A stretch of 15,088 bases of DNA from assembly GCA_016929305.1 (NCBI GenBank), contig JAFGJC010000115.1, positions 1 through 15,088 of the forward strand, in the 5' to 3' direction. The notes beneath the pieces were generated by a model. It ran no database searches and had not been told where the DNA came from. It saw only the letters and a program-made list of their open reading frames with translations. This DNA is from a candidate division CSSED10-310 bacterium (GTDB lineage Bacteria; CSSED10-310; JAFGJC01). The position numbers and the translations under genes were made by a program. Positions 1-11,200 of the stretch are shown here, piece after piece; position 1 is the stretch's first letter; every line of letters starts with the position of its first letter.

Positions 1-1649
1 GGAGTAAAGTTTTGCCACACACCCTCTTCATACGTAAAAAAGCCGTTTATCGCATCACTTCGCAACAGCAGCTCATTCTGTCCGTCATTATTCAGGTCTG
101 CAATCTGCACGGCTCCGCCGCCGCCGGCAACCATAGGCTGAGGCAGACGCGTCAAACATCGCAAAGCGCCCAAATGCGCATTACCGTTATTTGGCTTATA
201 GTACACTGCATTTTCATAGTGATAAACGATACCGCAGATTCCCTCATTTTCCAAATCAATCCATTGAAATGAGTTGTTATCTAAGCCGACCGGTACATTG
301 TCCAGACTCTGCTCATCCATCTTTTTTATCGTCGTATCTATAGCTGCCTCGGTATAGGAGAATTCCAAAGCCGGCATCGACTTTGTCAGATATTGCTGCG
401 GAGCGTGCGGGTCGGGGTTTTTCTGAAATCCGGTCAGCTGCAGGGATTGGACAGTCGTTGCTTTCGGTGATTGATCATGAAAAAGGATCAAGGCTTTGAC
501 CAGTTGCCATGCATCCTTGCCATTGTCAGTACTGCCGGGAAAATTATGAAACACAAGCACCCGCTTGCAGAGACGGTAGGTGCGGATTTCAAATCCTGCT
601 TTATAGGTTGAAAACGGATCCTGTCTGCACAGCCAGGTTTTTTGCTTTTCCTGCATTCCGCCCTGGCCGCCCGCCAGGACTTCAGGTTGAGTGTCCGGAC
701 AGGCTGTTGCATGTTCGCCATAGTCAAATACCAGCTGAAAATGGAACCGGTTTGGATTCTCATGAAAGGGTGTGTAATAGACCCGTTTCAGATACCGTTG
801 TGCATCGGGAAATGAGCCGGGAGAGAGACGATGGCTTTCATGGGTGCCGGGAACGATGTTCTCACGGTCTTCGTGTTTGTATTCATGGACAATGCAATTG
901 CCCTTTGCATCGAAGCTTTTTTCGATGAGCCAGGAAAAGACTTTGCAGGGATTGCGCGGATCGGCAATACGGCCGGAGCTTGTCATGCCGTACAGAGAGG
1001 TGATGTTTTCTTTGGTGATGACGCGCCAATGGGTTTCGTGAGTTGTGTCATTGACCCATCGTTCAATATGTGCAAAGAGTCCTTCTATGCGCGGCCTGTA
1101 GGGATAGACGGTGTACCACTGTTCCTGATTATTGATCCACTGCCTGCGTTTGTCACAGAGCCGTTCGAATGAATCTCCCTTTTCTCTAAGAACAGGGACC
1201 AGATCTTCCGCACCGGAGAAGAGAAAAGTGTCGCTTTCCGCGGTGTCGTTATATCGCGGTAATTCCTTGTCAGTTTTGCGAGTGATTGAGGCAGTGCCGA
1301 CATTCCATCCCAATCCGAATTCGGTATTGCCTGAACCTGAATCATACCCGAGCTGCAACTGAGGAGCAAATCCGCTTCTGCCGGGTGATATCGGCAGGGG
1401 TACTGAAAAGGAGCCGGAACCGGTGACTGGATTTGCCTGGAATTTTTCCCCCATGCCCCGGATCGAGCCGCCGCCTTTCGGCAATTCAATTTTAATATGT
1501 TCAATCTTCGGCCCCGAACCAGAGCCTCCGCTCTCTGACTCTTGTTTGAAAAAATGAGCATTGGACTGGGTTTTATATTGGTTGTAATTGTAATGAAACC
1601 GGTTCTGATTTTTATCGCTATCACTGCGTTTGTCATTGTTGCTGTTCAT
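1..1649 (-). CDS. tcB: TcB-like toxin component (SpvB/TcdB family), C-terminal part outside window
   Basis: Seen: an ATG at 1649-1647 opens a frame with no stop to the left edge, giving 549 residues. Residues 1-56 are a polar, Asn/Ser/Gly-rich leader. Residues about 57-152 carry the SpvB-domain signature: PKGGGSIRGMGEKF, then NPVTGSGSFSVPLP, SPGRSGFAPQLQLGYDSGSG, FGLGWNVG, SITRKTDKELPRY and FLFSGAEDLVPV. Near residues 515-530 IADLNNDGQNELLL is an FG-GAP/VCBS-type Ca-binding-like repeat, as in TcB and SpvB proteins. Known: in Tc toxins TcB caps the TcA channel through a beta-propeller and forms, with TcC, the cocoon enclosing the toxic domain. Context: it lies 127 bases downstream of the TcA gene on the same strand, matching the tcdA-tcdB order. 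The start is supported by GAGGGG just upstream. TcB proteins are usually about 1,400-1,500 residues, so roughly two thirds may be missing. Whether it is fused to a TcC/Rhs part cannot be seen. A stand-alone SpvB-like protein is possible but less likely beside a TcA. Confidence 0.95.
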   Translation of the reverse strand, partial: MNSNNDKRSDSDKNQNRFHYNYNQYKTQSNAHFFKQESESGGSGSGPKIEHIKIELPKGGGSIRGMGEKFQANPVTGSGSFSVPLPISPGRSGFAPQLQLGYDSGSGNTEFGLGWNVGTASITRKTDKELPRYNDTAESDTFLFSGAEDLVPVLREKGDSFERLCDKRRQWINNQEQWYTVYPYRPRIEGLFAHIERWVNDTTHETHWRVITKENITSLYGMTSSGRIADPRNPCKVFSWLIEKSFDAKGNCIVHEYKHEDRENIVPGTHESHRLSPGSFPDAQRYLKRVYYTPFHENPNRFHFQLVFDYGEHATACPDTQPEVLAGGQGGMQEKQKTWLCRQDPFSTYKAGFEIRTYRLCKRVLVFHNFPGSTDNGKDAWQLVKALILFHDQSPKATTVQSLQLTGFQKNPDPHAPQQYLTKSMPALEFSYTEAAIDTTIKKMDEQSLDNVPVGLDNNSFQWIDLENEGICGIVYHYENAVYYKPNNGNAHLGALRCLTRLPQPMVAGGGGAVQIADLNNDGQNELLLRSDAINGFFTYEEGVWQNFT

Positions 1650-1653
1650 GCGT

Positions 1654-1659
1654 CCCCTC
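1654..1659 (-). promoter_or_regulatory. Shine-Dalgarno sequence of the TcB-like gene
   Basis: On the minus strand GAGGGG is followed by four bases (ACGC) and then the ATG at 1649-1647. This good ribosome-binding site fixes the start of the TcB-like gene and implies it is translated independently of the gene upstream. Confidence 0.75.
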
Positions 1660-1742
1660 AATAAGGAACATAATGTTTTAAGCGCTCTCAGGTATTCAAT
1701 TCATTGCGTAATCATTGTCTGGCTTATTTTCAGATGTTCGAG

Positions 1743-1763
1743 GTCTGTGTCTGTGACACAGAC
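1743..1763 (-). other. Intergenic hairpin after the TcA stop codon
   Basis: Seen: a perfect inverted repeat with 9-bp arms (GTCTGTGTC and GACACAGAC) around a 3-base loop, beginning 14 bases after the TAG stop at 1779-1777. On the minus-strand transcript it is not followed by a run of U, so it is not a standard intrinsic terminator. Inference: it could protect the 3' end of the tcA message, give partial termination that lowers tcB expression, or bind a protein. A chance repeat is unlikely at this length but not excluded. Confidence 0.55.
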
Positions 1764-1776
1764 TGATTGAAAATTC

Positions 1777-2256
1777 CTAGTATACGTTAAATTTGCTGTA
1801 AAAAACAAAGACCAGGGCAATATTCTTGATAGTCTCTTTTGAGAATTTCGCCGCTATTCCTGCCGGGTTATCGATAATTCTCAGGGTCAGATCAATATAT
1901 CCCTGTTTATCGAATGACATTTTTACCTTGCCATTTACCTCACCAGAAGACAGCGCGCAGGTAATGGGTGCGGTAATCTCCATCTTTGCCCGTTTTAACT
2001 CCTGTTTTCCCTTTTCAGTCAGATCATAGAGCATGAAAACACTTTGAATATGATCTCTGATTTCGGGCATGTCTTTTACATTTGCAGTGATTCCCGGAAA
2101 CATCGTTTTCGTAAGCCTGATGGTAACCGGCTCTTTGGGGCTTTGAAGCAGGTAATTCCACTGATCGCTGTATTCCTGGCTTATAAGTACAATCCTGCTG
2201 TTGGGGAATGCGCCTATCTCTTTTTTGACAGCTTTCTCAAATGATTCACCGCCCGT
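1777..2256 (-). other. C-terminal tail of the TcA-like protein beyond the TcdA1 end
   Basis: TcdA1 stops at LNDIILHIRYTIK. Here the matching LSDVIIKIEYTAK (about residue 4265) is followed by roughly 160 more residues. They begin GGESFEKAVKKEIG, continue with RIVLISQEYSDQWNYLL and VTIRLTKTMFPGI, and finish with IALVFVFYSKFNVY. From memory, similar tails with an L-x-L-x-H-E-F-P-x-x-W-like element and a following T-L-D-L-T-like strand occur in many TcA homologues outside Photorhabdus. It may therefore be a regular part of that branch. Predicted mainly beta, function unknown. Confidence 0.65.
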
Positions 2257-5200
2257 TTTTGCGGTATACTCGATTTTAATGATGACATCTGAAAGTGTCG
2301 AGAGATCGATCATGCCTTCGATTCCATTGAGAGCCAGTTTCCAGTTCGAAACAGCTCCGGTTCCTTCAAAAGGCAGATACCGTTCGTCTTGGAAATTAAG
2401 CTGGAATAAACCAGAGTCATTGACTCCTCGTGACAAAGCGACCTGCTGATAACTGCGCCAATCGACCCGCACGCTTTGCGGCGCTTGTGCTGACGCCCCG
2501 TTCAGATATGCAAGACCGTCTTTATCAGGTTCGAGCAGTGTTTTGTGTCCCATTTGGGTCAAGGTGGCATTGAGGTTTTGATAGGGACCTACTATTGAGG
2601 GGAACGTTAGAGAAATGGTTTTTATTTGGCGGCAATAATGCCCGGGGAAATCAAGATCAAAGAGCCGCTCAGTGAGGCTAAAGGTACAGACTCGGTTGGT
2701 TTTCAACTGGAGCAAGGCCATCGGATCGAGCAGGAGCAGTGAAATGGTTTTTGATATTTCGAAACGACGCTCATTGCGCTGATAGTATGCCTTTTCCATG
2801 CGATCCAGGTCCAACTGGAGAGATTCACCTGCTAACAAACCTTTTTTCAAGCTGTCCCAATAATAGGATGAGATATAGTTAACCGAAGATTCGGGAACTC
2901 CTAGTTCGAATTGAAATGCTTTTTGGGCGAGTTTTGCGTAATCCAATGCCATCTGGTAGGTTTGGAAATATACTTTTGAAATCCGGCCGATCATCCATTG
3001 GTAGAGATCTTTATTGGTGAACTTGTTCTGCATGAACGAGGTAATCGATTCGTTATGCTCCATTTGCCGCTTCAATATGGCTATCTCATGTGTTGCAATT
3101 CTTTTTTGAATATTAGCTCCTTCGAGTTGCGCAGCTATTTGCGTTATTTCTCCCTCTGCAAGCCTTTTTTGCAATTCCCAATCTTGTTTGCGGCGTTCGT
3201 AACCGGCTATAGTTGAACATATGTTTGCAGCAAAAGTTAAGTTGTTTGACAATGAATTTGAAATCGCTCCAAAGCCTTTAAATGAATTTCCAATTTGCTG
3301 TCCACCATAAGTGATAGCAAAAGGAGATCCTAACTGAGGACCTAAATATCCAAAAGCTGCTATAGTTTCGAATACTTGTGATATAATTGTAAAAGCCTGA
3401 GCAACACTTAACAAAGCGATATTTGCTCTTTCTTGTGGATTCATATACTCAATTATTAAATTCATATAATGATCTCTCCGGCAGTTTGCATTTCCGAGAT
3501 TTGCAGTAATTGATTTTATGGTCTCTTCACGGTCCTTCAATTGGTCATCTTTTATCTTCATAGTCATGGAATGAATTTCTCGTTCCTGATTCTGTCTGAT
3601 GAGACTAAGTTCCTCGCTGTCTTTCTTCTCCAAAGCGCCCAAGAGCGCGCTGCTGAGCTGATTTAACCGGGATACCAGTTCTTTGGCTTTTGCCAATACG
3701 AAACTGAAGCGGTATGAAGGAACACTAATGGAGTAGTCAGCCAGCGCCTGGGCAATCCCTCCTCCTGAAGCGACCGCGTTAACCAATGCCATCGGATCTA
3801 TTGGAGGTTCAAAGAGTGCGAGAAGCTGTTCTATTCCTTCGATGTTCTGCGAATGCCTGATTTTAAACAAACGATCTTCAACGCGGTCCCAGTATTTGAC
3901 AAACAGCTCGTTTTCCGGAATGTAAAAATATTCGCTGAGAATAGTGTCATTGATTTTTCGGACGTCGTATGTTGATGTTTTTGGTATCTCCAGCAAAGCG
4001 TTAACCGGATCATTTTCAAGTTCTATAATATCTGGGTCAATCGTGAATGCCTGCTTTTCAGACTTGCTCCCCATGAGTTGTTCTATTGTTTTTTCCTCGG
4101 AAAACTCTTTTTTCCCGAGACTTGCGGGTTTTTCGCCAAGCAGATCATAACCGAGCACATACAACATTCGAGCTTCGTTGATTGTTTCCCGAGTATATTG
4201 CGAGAACAACATATCGCCCCAATCAACAATAGTATCAATGTAATTCATGACAATGGTTTTTATATAGGCGACCTTACGCAGCCAGGCGATAGCGTGCGGA
4301 TCAAACGGATCATCCTTATAGACTTCGAATTGATTTTCATTGCTTTCCCATTTTAATGTCGTATCGATGTCTTTTTTGCAATCCAGCATATTTTTAAATG
4401 GCAGGAAATTCCAGCATGCGGTCCTATTGTCGGTTTCTACCGGCTTTGTCGGATCATAGATATATTCATACCATTTTTTCGCCTCCTTGAATTTTTGATT
4501 GCCGTTGAGTGTCATTGCAATGAGGAATGGTCCATGGAAAAATATTTCCCAATAATAACTGCCGTTTGCGCTGTCGAAATCCAGGCCAACAAGGTCAGTT
4601 GGTTGATCGCCCCCCTCGGGTCCTGCGGTCGGATTCAAAGCATTTGTAGCAGAGCTCTTCAACTCGGTATCCTTTAGCGAACCTTTTGGCACCGAATCGA
4701 TATATTCTGATGAATAATAAATGGTATCATTCGATTCCATCGATTTATCCTGCGTGAACATCGGCAATTCTTTGAACAACTGCGTTTCGAGACTGAGCAA
4801 ACCGCTGATTCCTTTGGCAAGAAGCCGCTGAGTAAGTCTTTGCGAAGTGTTGGTCGTGAGACGATGGATGGTATAATGTATTTCATTAAATTCATATGGT
4901 TTTATGTCGCCATACACGACAGCTTTTTGACTTATTGCACTATCTTTGAGATCGAGATATTCACCATTAAATAAGCACAGTAAACCAGTGGCGCTATTGT
5001 AGACAGAGGCGTCTATCTTCTGGTTAAATTGCATGGGCAGGTTGCCCCAGTTACTTTGTATGATTATTGGGGTAGTATAATCAGCCAGAAAATTTCCATT
5101 AGTATCAATCGAATAGCGATTATAGGTGTCGCCACTAAAGAGGTAGAGTTTTTCATTTTTATTTTGATTTGTATTATCACCGTTTAAGACGGGAATAAGC

Positions 5201-8200
5201 AATGCCGCATCGATAGGTGCAGATTCATCTTTGTCTGTAACATATTTCAAATCATCTTTAATTGATAATGGATACCCATCAAGAGGAATATCCAATGTTT
5301 CGCCTGCATAACAACAATAATACCCCGCGCAAAACAAGTAGAGGCGTTTTTGAGAGTTGAAAGTGTGAATACAGGCTGAATTGACACCATTTTTAAAAAA
5401 AGACCGCTTGCCCCACGTTGTTGAAATGAACGTAAGATCGGAAAATTGGAACGAATTGTTATTCATGGTGGCAGTTGAAAATTCTGTTTCTTCATTATTT
5501 TTATTGGTAAACAATGCAACCTTGTTATCAAAATTGACAATAGCGGCAACACATTGAGATAGTTTATTATTGCTGAAATCTTCAATGCTCTTTAATGCCG
5601 TCCATTGTGCATCTTTGTCGGCCTTATTATATGATGTCATAGAGTAGGATGTTACTCCATTTGCTTCTGTTAATCCGATTAAATATACACTATTCGAATA
5701 AACAAAGGCACTCCGTACTGCAGTCCAATCTTGTATTATTTCCTTCAATCCGTCAATTGTCTTAAGTATGCCAATATCTATAACAGTAAATTCAAAACCA
5801 TTGAAAAGAAAAAGCGAATCCTTAAAAACGAATGCATTATCTATAAGCTTTGGGAAGCAAGAAAAGAATTCCTTTACGGTATCCGGATCCGTTTTTTTCC
5901 TTTTCCAGACGATGTTGATATAACTTGCCGGGATTACGCTCGTTAGTCCATCATCAGGCGCTTCCGCCGGGCGAACCTCTTTAATATATCGAGTGGAGAC
6001 ATCGCTATCATAGGTAATAAAAAAATCGCCGCTGCCTTTTTTGGTATAGAAGAGGTAAAGAATGGTATTTAATCTGAATGCGCTGGAAATTAGTTTTTTT
6101 GAAAGAAGCAAATCAAAGGTGTCGGTAATAAGCTTTTTTTTACAGAATGTTCCGGCAATTGCATAATAATGCTGTCCTGAGAAAAGATACGTTATCGCAC
6201 CGTCGATGAAACCAGCGTCAATGGTATTTTTCCAATTTTTAAATACAGTATTGTCATTAGGAAGGTCGCAGATCTCATTTAGCGCTGCGCCAGCATCTAC
6301 GATATCTTTGTCTGTAATACTGGAAATCTCCTCGGGTATGCAGAGGAAATTCCCTCCTTTTGCGTTAAAACTATACCATGGCGCTGTTACAGTATCCCTC
6401 AAATAACTTTTCATGATGATGGACGAAGTGGCTTTTATCTTAAAACGGTCTTCAGGAAGGGATTCTTTTGTGTTGATTTTGAGTTTAATACCTTTCAAAT
6501 CATCATTTTCGTTTTTACTATCAAACTCAAGGTCAGAAGTGAGTTTGCCAATGAGCTCATATTTTGGAATGCCGGATTTAGCTTCCTGTATTAAATAATA
6601 TAGGTAGATATATTCATCCGAACTATATTCTGCGCTTTTAGAAGGATTCGTTAAATAGATAGATCCATTTTCAATCATGGTTTTGATTTTCGGATCATCT
6701 GTTTGGTTTAAAAAGAGGGCATTGGATTTTACAAGTTGGGTCATATCAACCAGAGTCTGCGGGTTTATCCATGATTTGTTCAGATTATAATAACTGTAAC
6801 TGATTATCGGAGTGTACCTGATTTTTTTTGTAGCACCAGAAGCATTTAAATCTGATTCATTGATCTCCCGTAGTTCAGTCCAAAAGACAAAAAGCCGGTT
6901 AAATGCATAGACGGGATAAACTTTCGATGCATTCATAGTGATACCAGTTTCAAGCCATGGAGCCCAGGTAATAGGAATTTCAACGGTTTCAGATAGAATA
7001 TTGACCTTTCCTAAACGGTAGTAATATTTTTTCGGTTCGGTACGGGTATAACCGAAAAGAACCGCATATCGGTTATTATCCTTTGCATCCTCATAGAAAT
7101 AGCCGCCTGCAATGATCAATCGTGAAACCTCGGCATATTCGTCGAGATAATTTTTGAACACCTTCTCCGCCGCCTCATCGGTGATCTCATTCTGCAAAAG
7201 CTCGTCCTCAAGTTTTTTAAAAGCCGGACTCTTATCCCTCCTCAGTTCCGATCTGATATAGTTTTCAGGATAGAGAAACACCTTGCGATTCGCTTCCCAG
7301 ATCCGGTAATTCTTCATCCAATCCCACCACGATTTGAGGTGTATCAGATTCGTGTAATGGTTCGTTTCCAGTTTCATCAGCACCCGATGATAGAAGAGCT
7401 GAACACAGGCGATAGCCTCCTGGATGAGCGACGTTGTCGATTTTTCACCCATTTCGACATCGTGAAGAAAGTATTCATAAAGGTCCCGGGGATTTTTAAT
7501 CTTTGACTGATCCAGATATTCAACCAGGTAGGTTATCATCGCGTCCCTGGCTGAGAGATTGGCGGCGTTGTGGAGTTCCTTTTCAATGGTTTTCCAGGTG
7601 TCGGGTTCGGTTTTTGCCTTGAGAATGGAGATGAGATACTCAAGTGTGGCGGCATTCGAGGTCAAGAGTTGCAACAATGAATCGTCATCGGTATTTTTAA
7701 TGGATGCGAAGGTTTCGGCTGCTTGATGCCGTAATGCAACCGGCGTTGTACCGAGCTGGTCAGCATACTCGAACAGATCCTGCAAATGATAAAGAACCGG
7801 CAAATCAGATAATGATTCAGGAGAAGGATTATTCGGCATGAGCCCCAGTACCTGCTCCTCTTTCCAGCCTGTTGTATTGCAGAGAAGCGCGATGATCTGT
7901 TTGATGGTACTGCCATTTTTCAGCGACGATATGTCCGAAAAACTATCCAAATACTCGATGATGGATCGATCCGGAGTACTGAAAGCATTGCTTAATCGTT
8001 TGAATCTGCTGTATCCTTGAACAGAATCCAAACTGAAATCCGGAATATCCTTCCACCACTTTTTGATTATTCGTGGAAAATTGCGGTCATAGCTGGTATA
8101 GATCGGATACGAATACCGGACATAGTTCGTACGATCGAATAAATAGGTCCGCGCTTCAAAGACAAATGCTGCTGCTATCCCATCGCGTGGATTGAAGTTT

Positions 8201-11200
8201 CCGGACGGGTCACCCCATTGAGCAATGATTTTTTTCGGAAATCCGCTCATGATAGAAGGCGGAGCGCCATTGATGCAATATAACCGGTCATAGGCGAAAT
8301 ACTGATCCTGGGCGAAGAGATATATGGTACTGTCCGGTGCGATAAACGCAGCATCAACAGTGACAGGTGCTGCCTGCTGAAGATTGTTATGAATGGTGCC
8401 GATGGTTTCAGTCACCTTCTCAGTCGCGCGTATTGTCTTGGTATTAAAATCATAGGTCAGGATTGTATTGTTACGGATCAGGCATAAGTACCGGTCAGTA
8501 CTGTGGATATTTCTGACATATGCGGCATCAATCCCATCGATTGCATCGCTGAGCATGGCATCAAACGGCTTTTCAAAATCTTTCCATCTCTGCAGGGATT
8601 TCGGATACCCTTCATCCATGTGATTGCTGGCATCAAAAGAGCTGCCGACAGTATAGCGACCATACTGATCTGAACAGAAGAGGTACCGATAGGTTATATC
8701 TTTTTCAGAGCCGATCTCTTCTTTTTTCACGTTTACCAATACCGCGGCATCGACAGCATTGGTATCCTGAATATTGTTTTTTACCTTACCCCAGACCTGC
8801 TTTATAGCGTGGCTACCTCCCTGCGAATCACTGACTTGGCCACCCCGGAAATAATAGATAACGCCATTATTATGCTGATAGAGCGCGGTTTTCTTCAAGG
8901 AAAGATCGTCTTCAAGCTCCAGGGGGAAACCTTCAGCCTGCCAATTGGTCGGATCTGTGGAGAATTCCTTGTTGTTTATAATTTTGGGATATCCCTCATC
9001 GACATACTCGTAGGAGCTACCGGTATAGCGGATATATTGGTTCTTACTGAAGAGGTAGGTTTGGAGAGCGTTGGTGGCGCCGTTACATACCAAAGATGCA
9101 TCAACTCTGATATTTTTCTCATCCTCACCTGATAATTGAAAGAGATTATAAACCTTTCCCCAATGATCTGAAATGGGGATTTCCTCTGTCGCAGGCTGGC
9201 CGGTTTTCACCGAGACATAGGTAGTGCCCATAAAACGGTAGAGTGTGTCTCCGATTGAAATGAAGGAGACGGCAACAGTGGAGATATCATCCACGAGCGA
9301 GACACCGGTATTTTCCCTGTGCCAGTTTCTGTCGATCTTTTTAGGATACCCCTCATCGACAAAAGCCGTAGAATTATTACTATATCTAATGTATTGATCC
9401 CGGCTGAAGAGGTAGAGGATTTTTTTGGCATTTCCCTCTCGATTGAGTGCCGCATGTATCGCGGCATTCTCTTCTTTAAAGCGGTTTTCTACGATGCCCC
9501 AATGGTCGGATATTGCCGGTGAAGACTGATTCATACTGCCTGAATCACTATATTTCTTCTCATAAAACAGAAAATATTTTTTCATGGTGCAGGATATGAT
9601 AGCGCATTTGTTGATATAATGTATTAAATTTTCTTGTATCACCGGTAGCGTAATGGGTATTCCCTCATTTGGAAATTGATCTATGCTTTTCGGGTAATTT
9701 TCTTTGACATAAAAGGAAGCCGCAAGCGGATTGATTATTCCGTCATATCGTGCATACCTGTCTTTGTAAAAAATGTAGGTGCGGATATCATCGGGAGCAT
9801 GAACGCTGACAAATGCCGCATCGATCCGGTCGAAACCATTGGGAATTGAGGGCGAGCCCCAGATACTGGAAATGTTTTTTATGGCAGATAGAGTGCTGTT
9901 GGCGTAGGTTGCACATGTTTGTTCATGAAAGAGATAAATCGTTCCATCCAGAGCGTTCAATGCCGAGTCGACTGGTTGAAAGGCTTGGGAAATCGGTGAA
10001 TCATAATCCTTCCATTTATAGATATAGATATTTTCACATTTCTCGTGGGAATATTGGAGCAAGTGAAAATCGAAATGGTCGCAGGATGTTTTCTTGTACA
10101 AAATATTTATACGTATTTTAGCATTGCTTATATCGGTAAAAATCGACGGTTGCATCAAGAGGTGCTGATGATGCCCTTCCAGCGCAAGCTCAAAACCAAA
10201 AAACCACTCGCCTTCGTTTGTTTTTAATTTGCCAGTGGAGATTTTTTTAATGACACTTTCCAATTCGAACGAGTTGTTTTGATACGAAAACCTGCCGTAT
10301 TCATCTTCGGTGAAAATGTAGATTTTCCCGCGGCAAGTATTGGGAATATTTGCATCAGTTACAGTCGGACATACGAACGCCGCACAGACCGGTTTTGAGA
10401 AGAGCGGCTTGCCATCAGAGCTTTTAAACCGTTCATTCAACTCTTTGGGAACACCGATTGCGCTATATCGGGATAATTCATATTTGAAGGTGATTATCCA
10501 TTGCCGCAGCGTTTGATCATCATTGACTTTTTTATAGATGATATGGGTTAGACCATCGGGTGTTGTGACAGCGGCGTATACTCTTTCCATGTCAGCAACC
10601 GGGCATTTTCCCCAAATTTCATTTATCTTTTTTGTTCCTTGAAAGGATGAAGAGGAGAATGAATCGTCTTTAAAATAGTAATATTCATTATTACTTCCTT
10701 TAAATGCTGCATCGATTCCGGCAGAGAATAGCGCTACAGCCTTGCTGCTGTCTGTTTCCGGCTCGCTTTCAGTGTTATTCCAATTCGTTATCTTCTTCGG
10801 ATATCCCTCTGCAACAAAGAAATCATCACTGCCCGGTGTTAATTGTTTCACATATTTTACATACTGATCACCACTGAAAAAATATGCTGCTTCAGTATCG
10901 ACAAATCCGGCATTAATTCGGCTCGTGGAGGCGATATTATTGACAACACTGCCCCAGAGTGCCGTATTGAGCTGCGGTACTGATACATTGTTCGAAGATA
11001 CGCATTCGTGATTTCGGCAAAGGTAGAGAACATCGTCAAAACCGACAAAACTGCTGTCGATGCCTTCTTTGAAATTATTCTTTCCCTCAGGAAGGGTGTT
11101 AAAACGCACCACCTCGTTTCCTTTTAATCCGATGGTACGAGGATACCCTTCATCAACATGGAATTCCGGAGCCGCCGGAGTGGTAAAATTCGTATATCGT

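Noticed and set aside
12..1172. Several plus-strand open frames opposite the TcB-like gene (for example 509-928 and 831-1172)
   Set aside because: They lie antisense to a frame with strong SpvB-domain identity, have no convincing ribosome-binding site, and show no known motif.
1085..1636. A 183-codon minus-strand open frame overlapping the start of the TcB-like gene
   Set aside because: It is in a different frame from the SpvB-domain frame, ends in the middle of the gene, and its translation has no recognisable family features. The SpvB frame explains the whole stretch.
1670..1699. Possible promoter before the TcB-like gene: TTGAAT (1699-1694), 18-base gap, CATTAT (1675-1670) on the minus strand
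   Set aside because: Each box matches only four of six consensus bases and the spacing is at the long end, so it is not distinguishable from chance in this AT-rich gap. It would place a transcript start close to the ribosome-binding site.
1743..1763. Reading the intergenic inverted repeat as a Rho-independent terminator
   Set aside because: No run of U follows the stem in the minus-strand transcript, and no run of T follows it on the plus strand either.
6223..7275. Sialidase (neuraminidase) enzyme activity for the neuraminidase-like region
   Set aside because: The match is to the structural neuraminidase-like domain of TcA proteins. I saw no clear Asp-box (SxDxGxTW) motif in it that would support catalysis.
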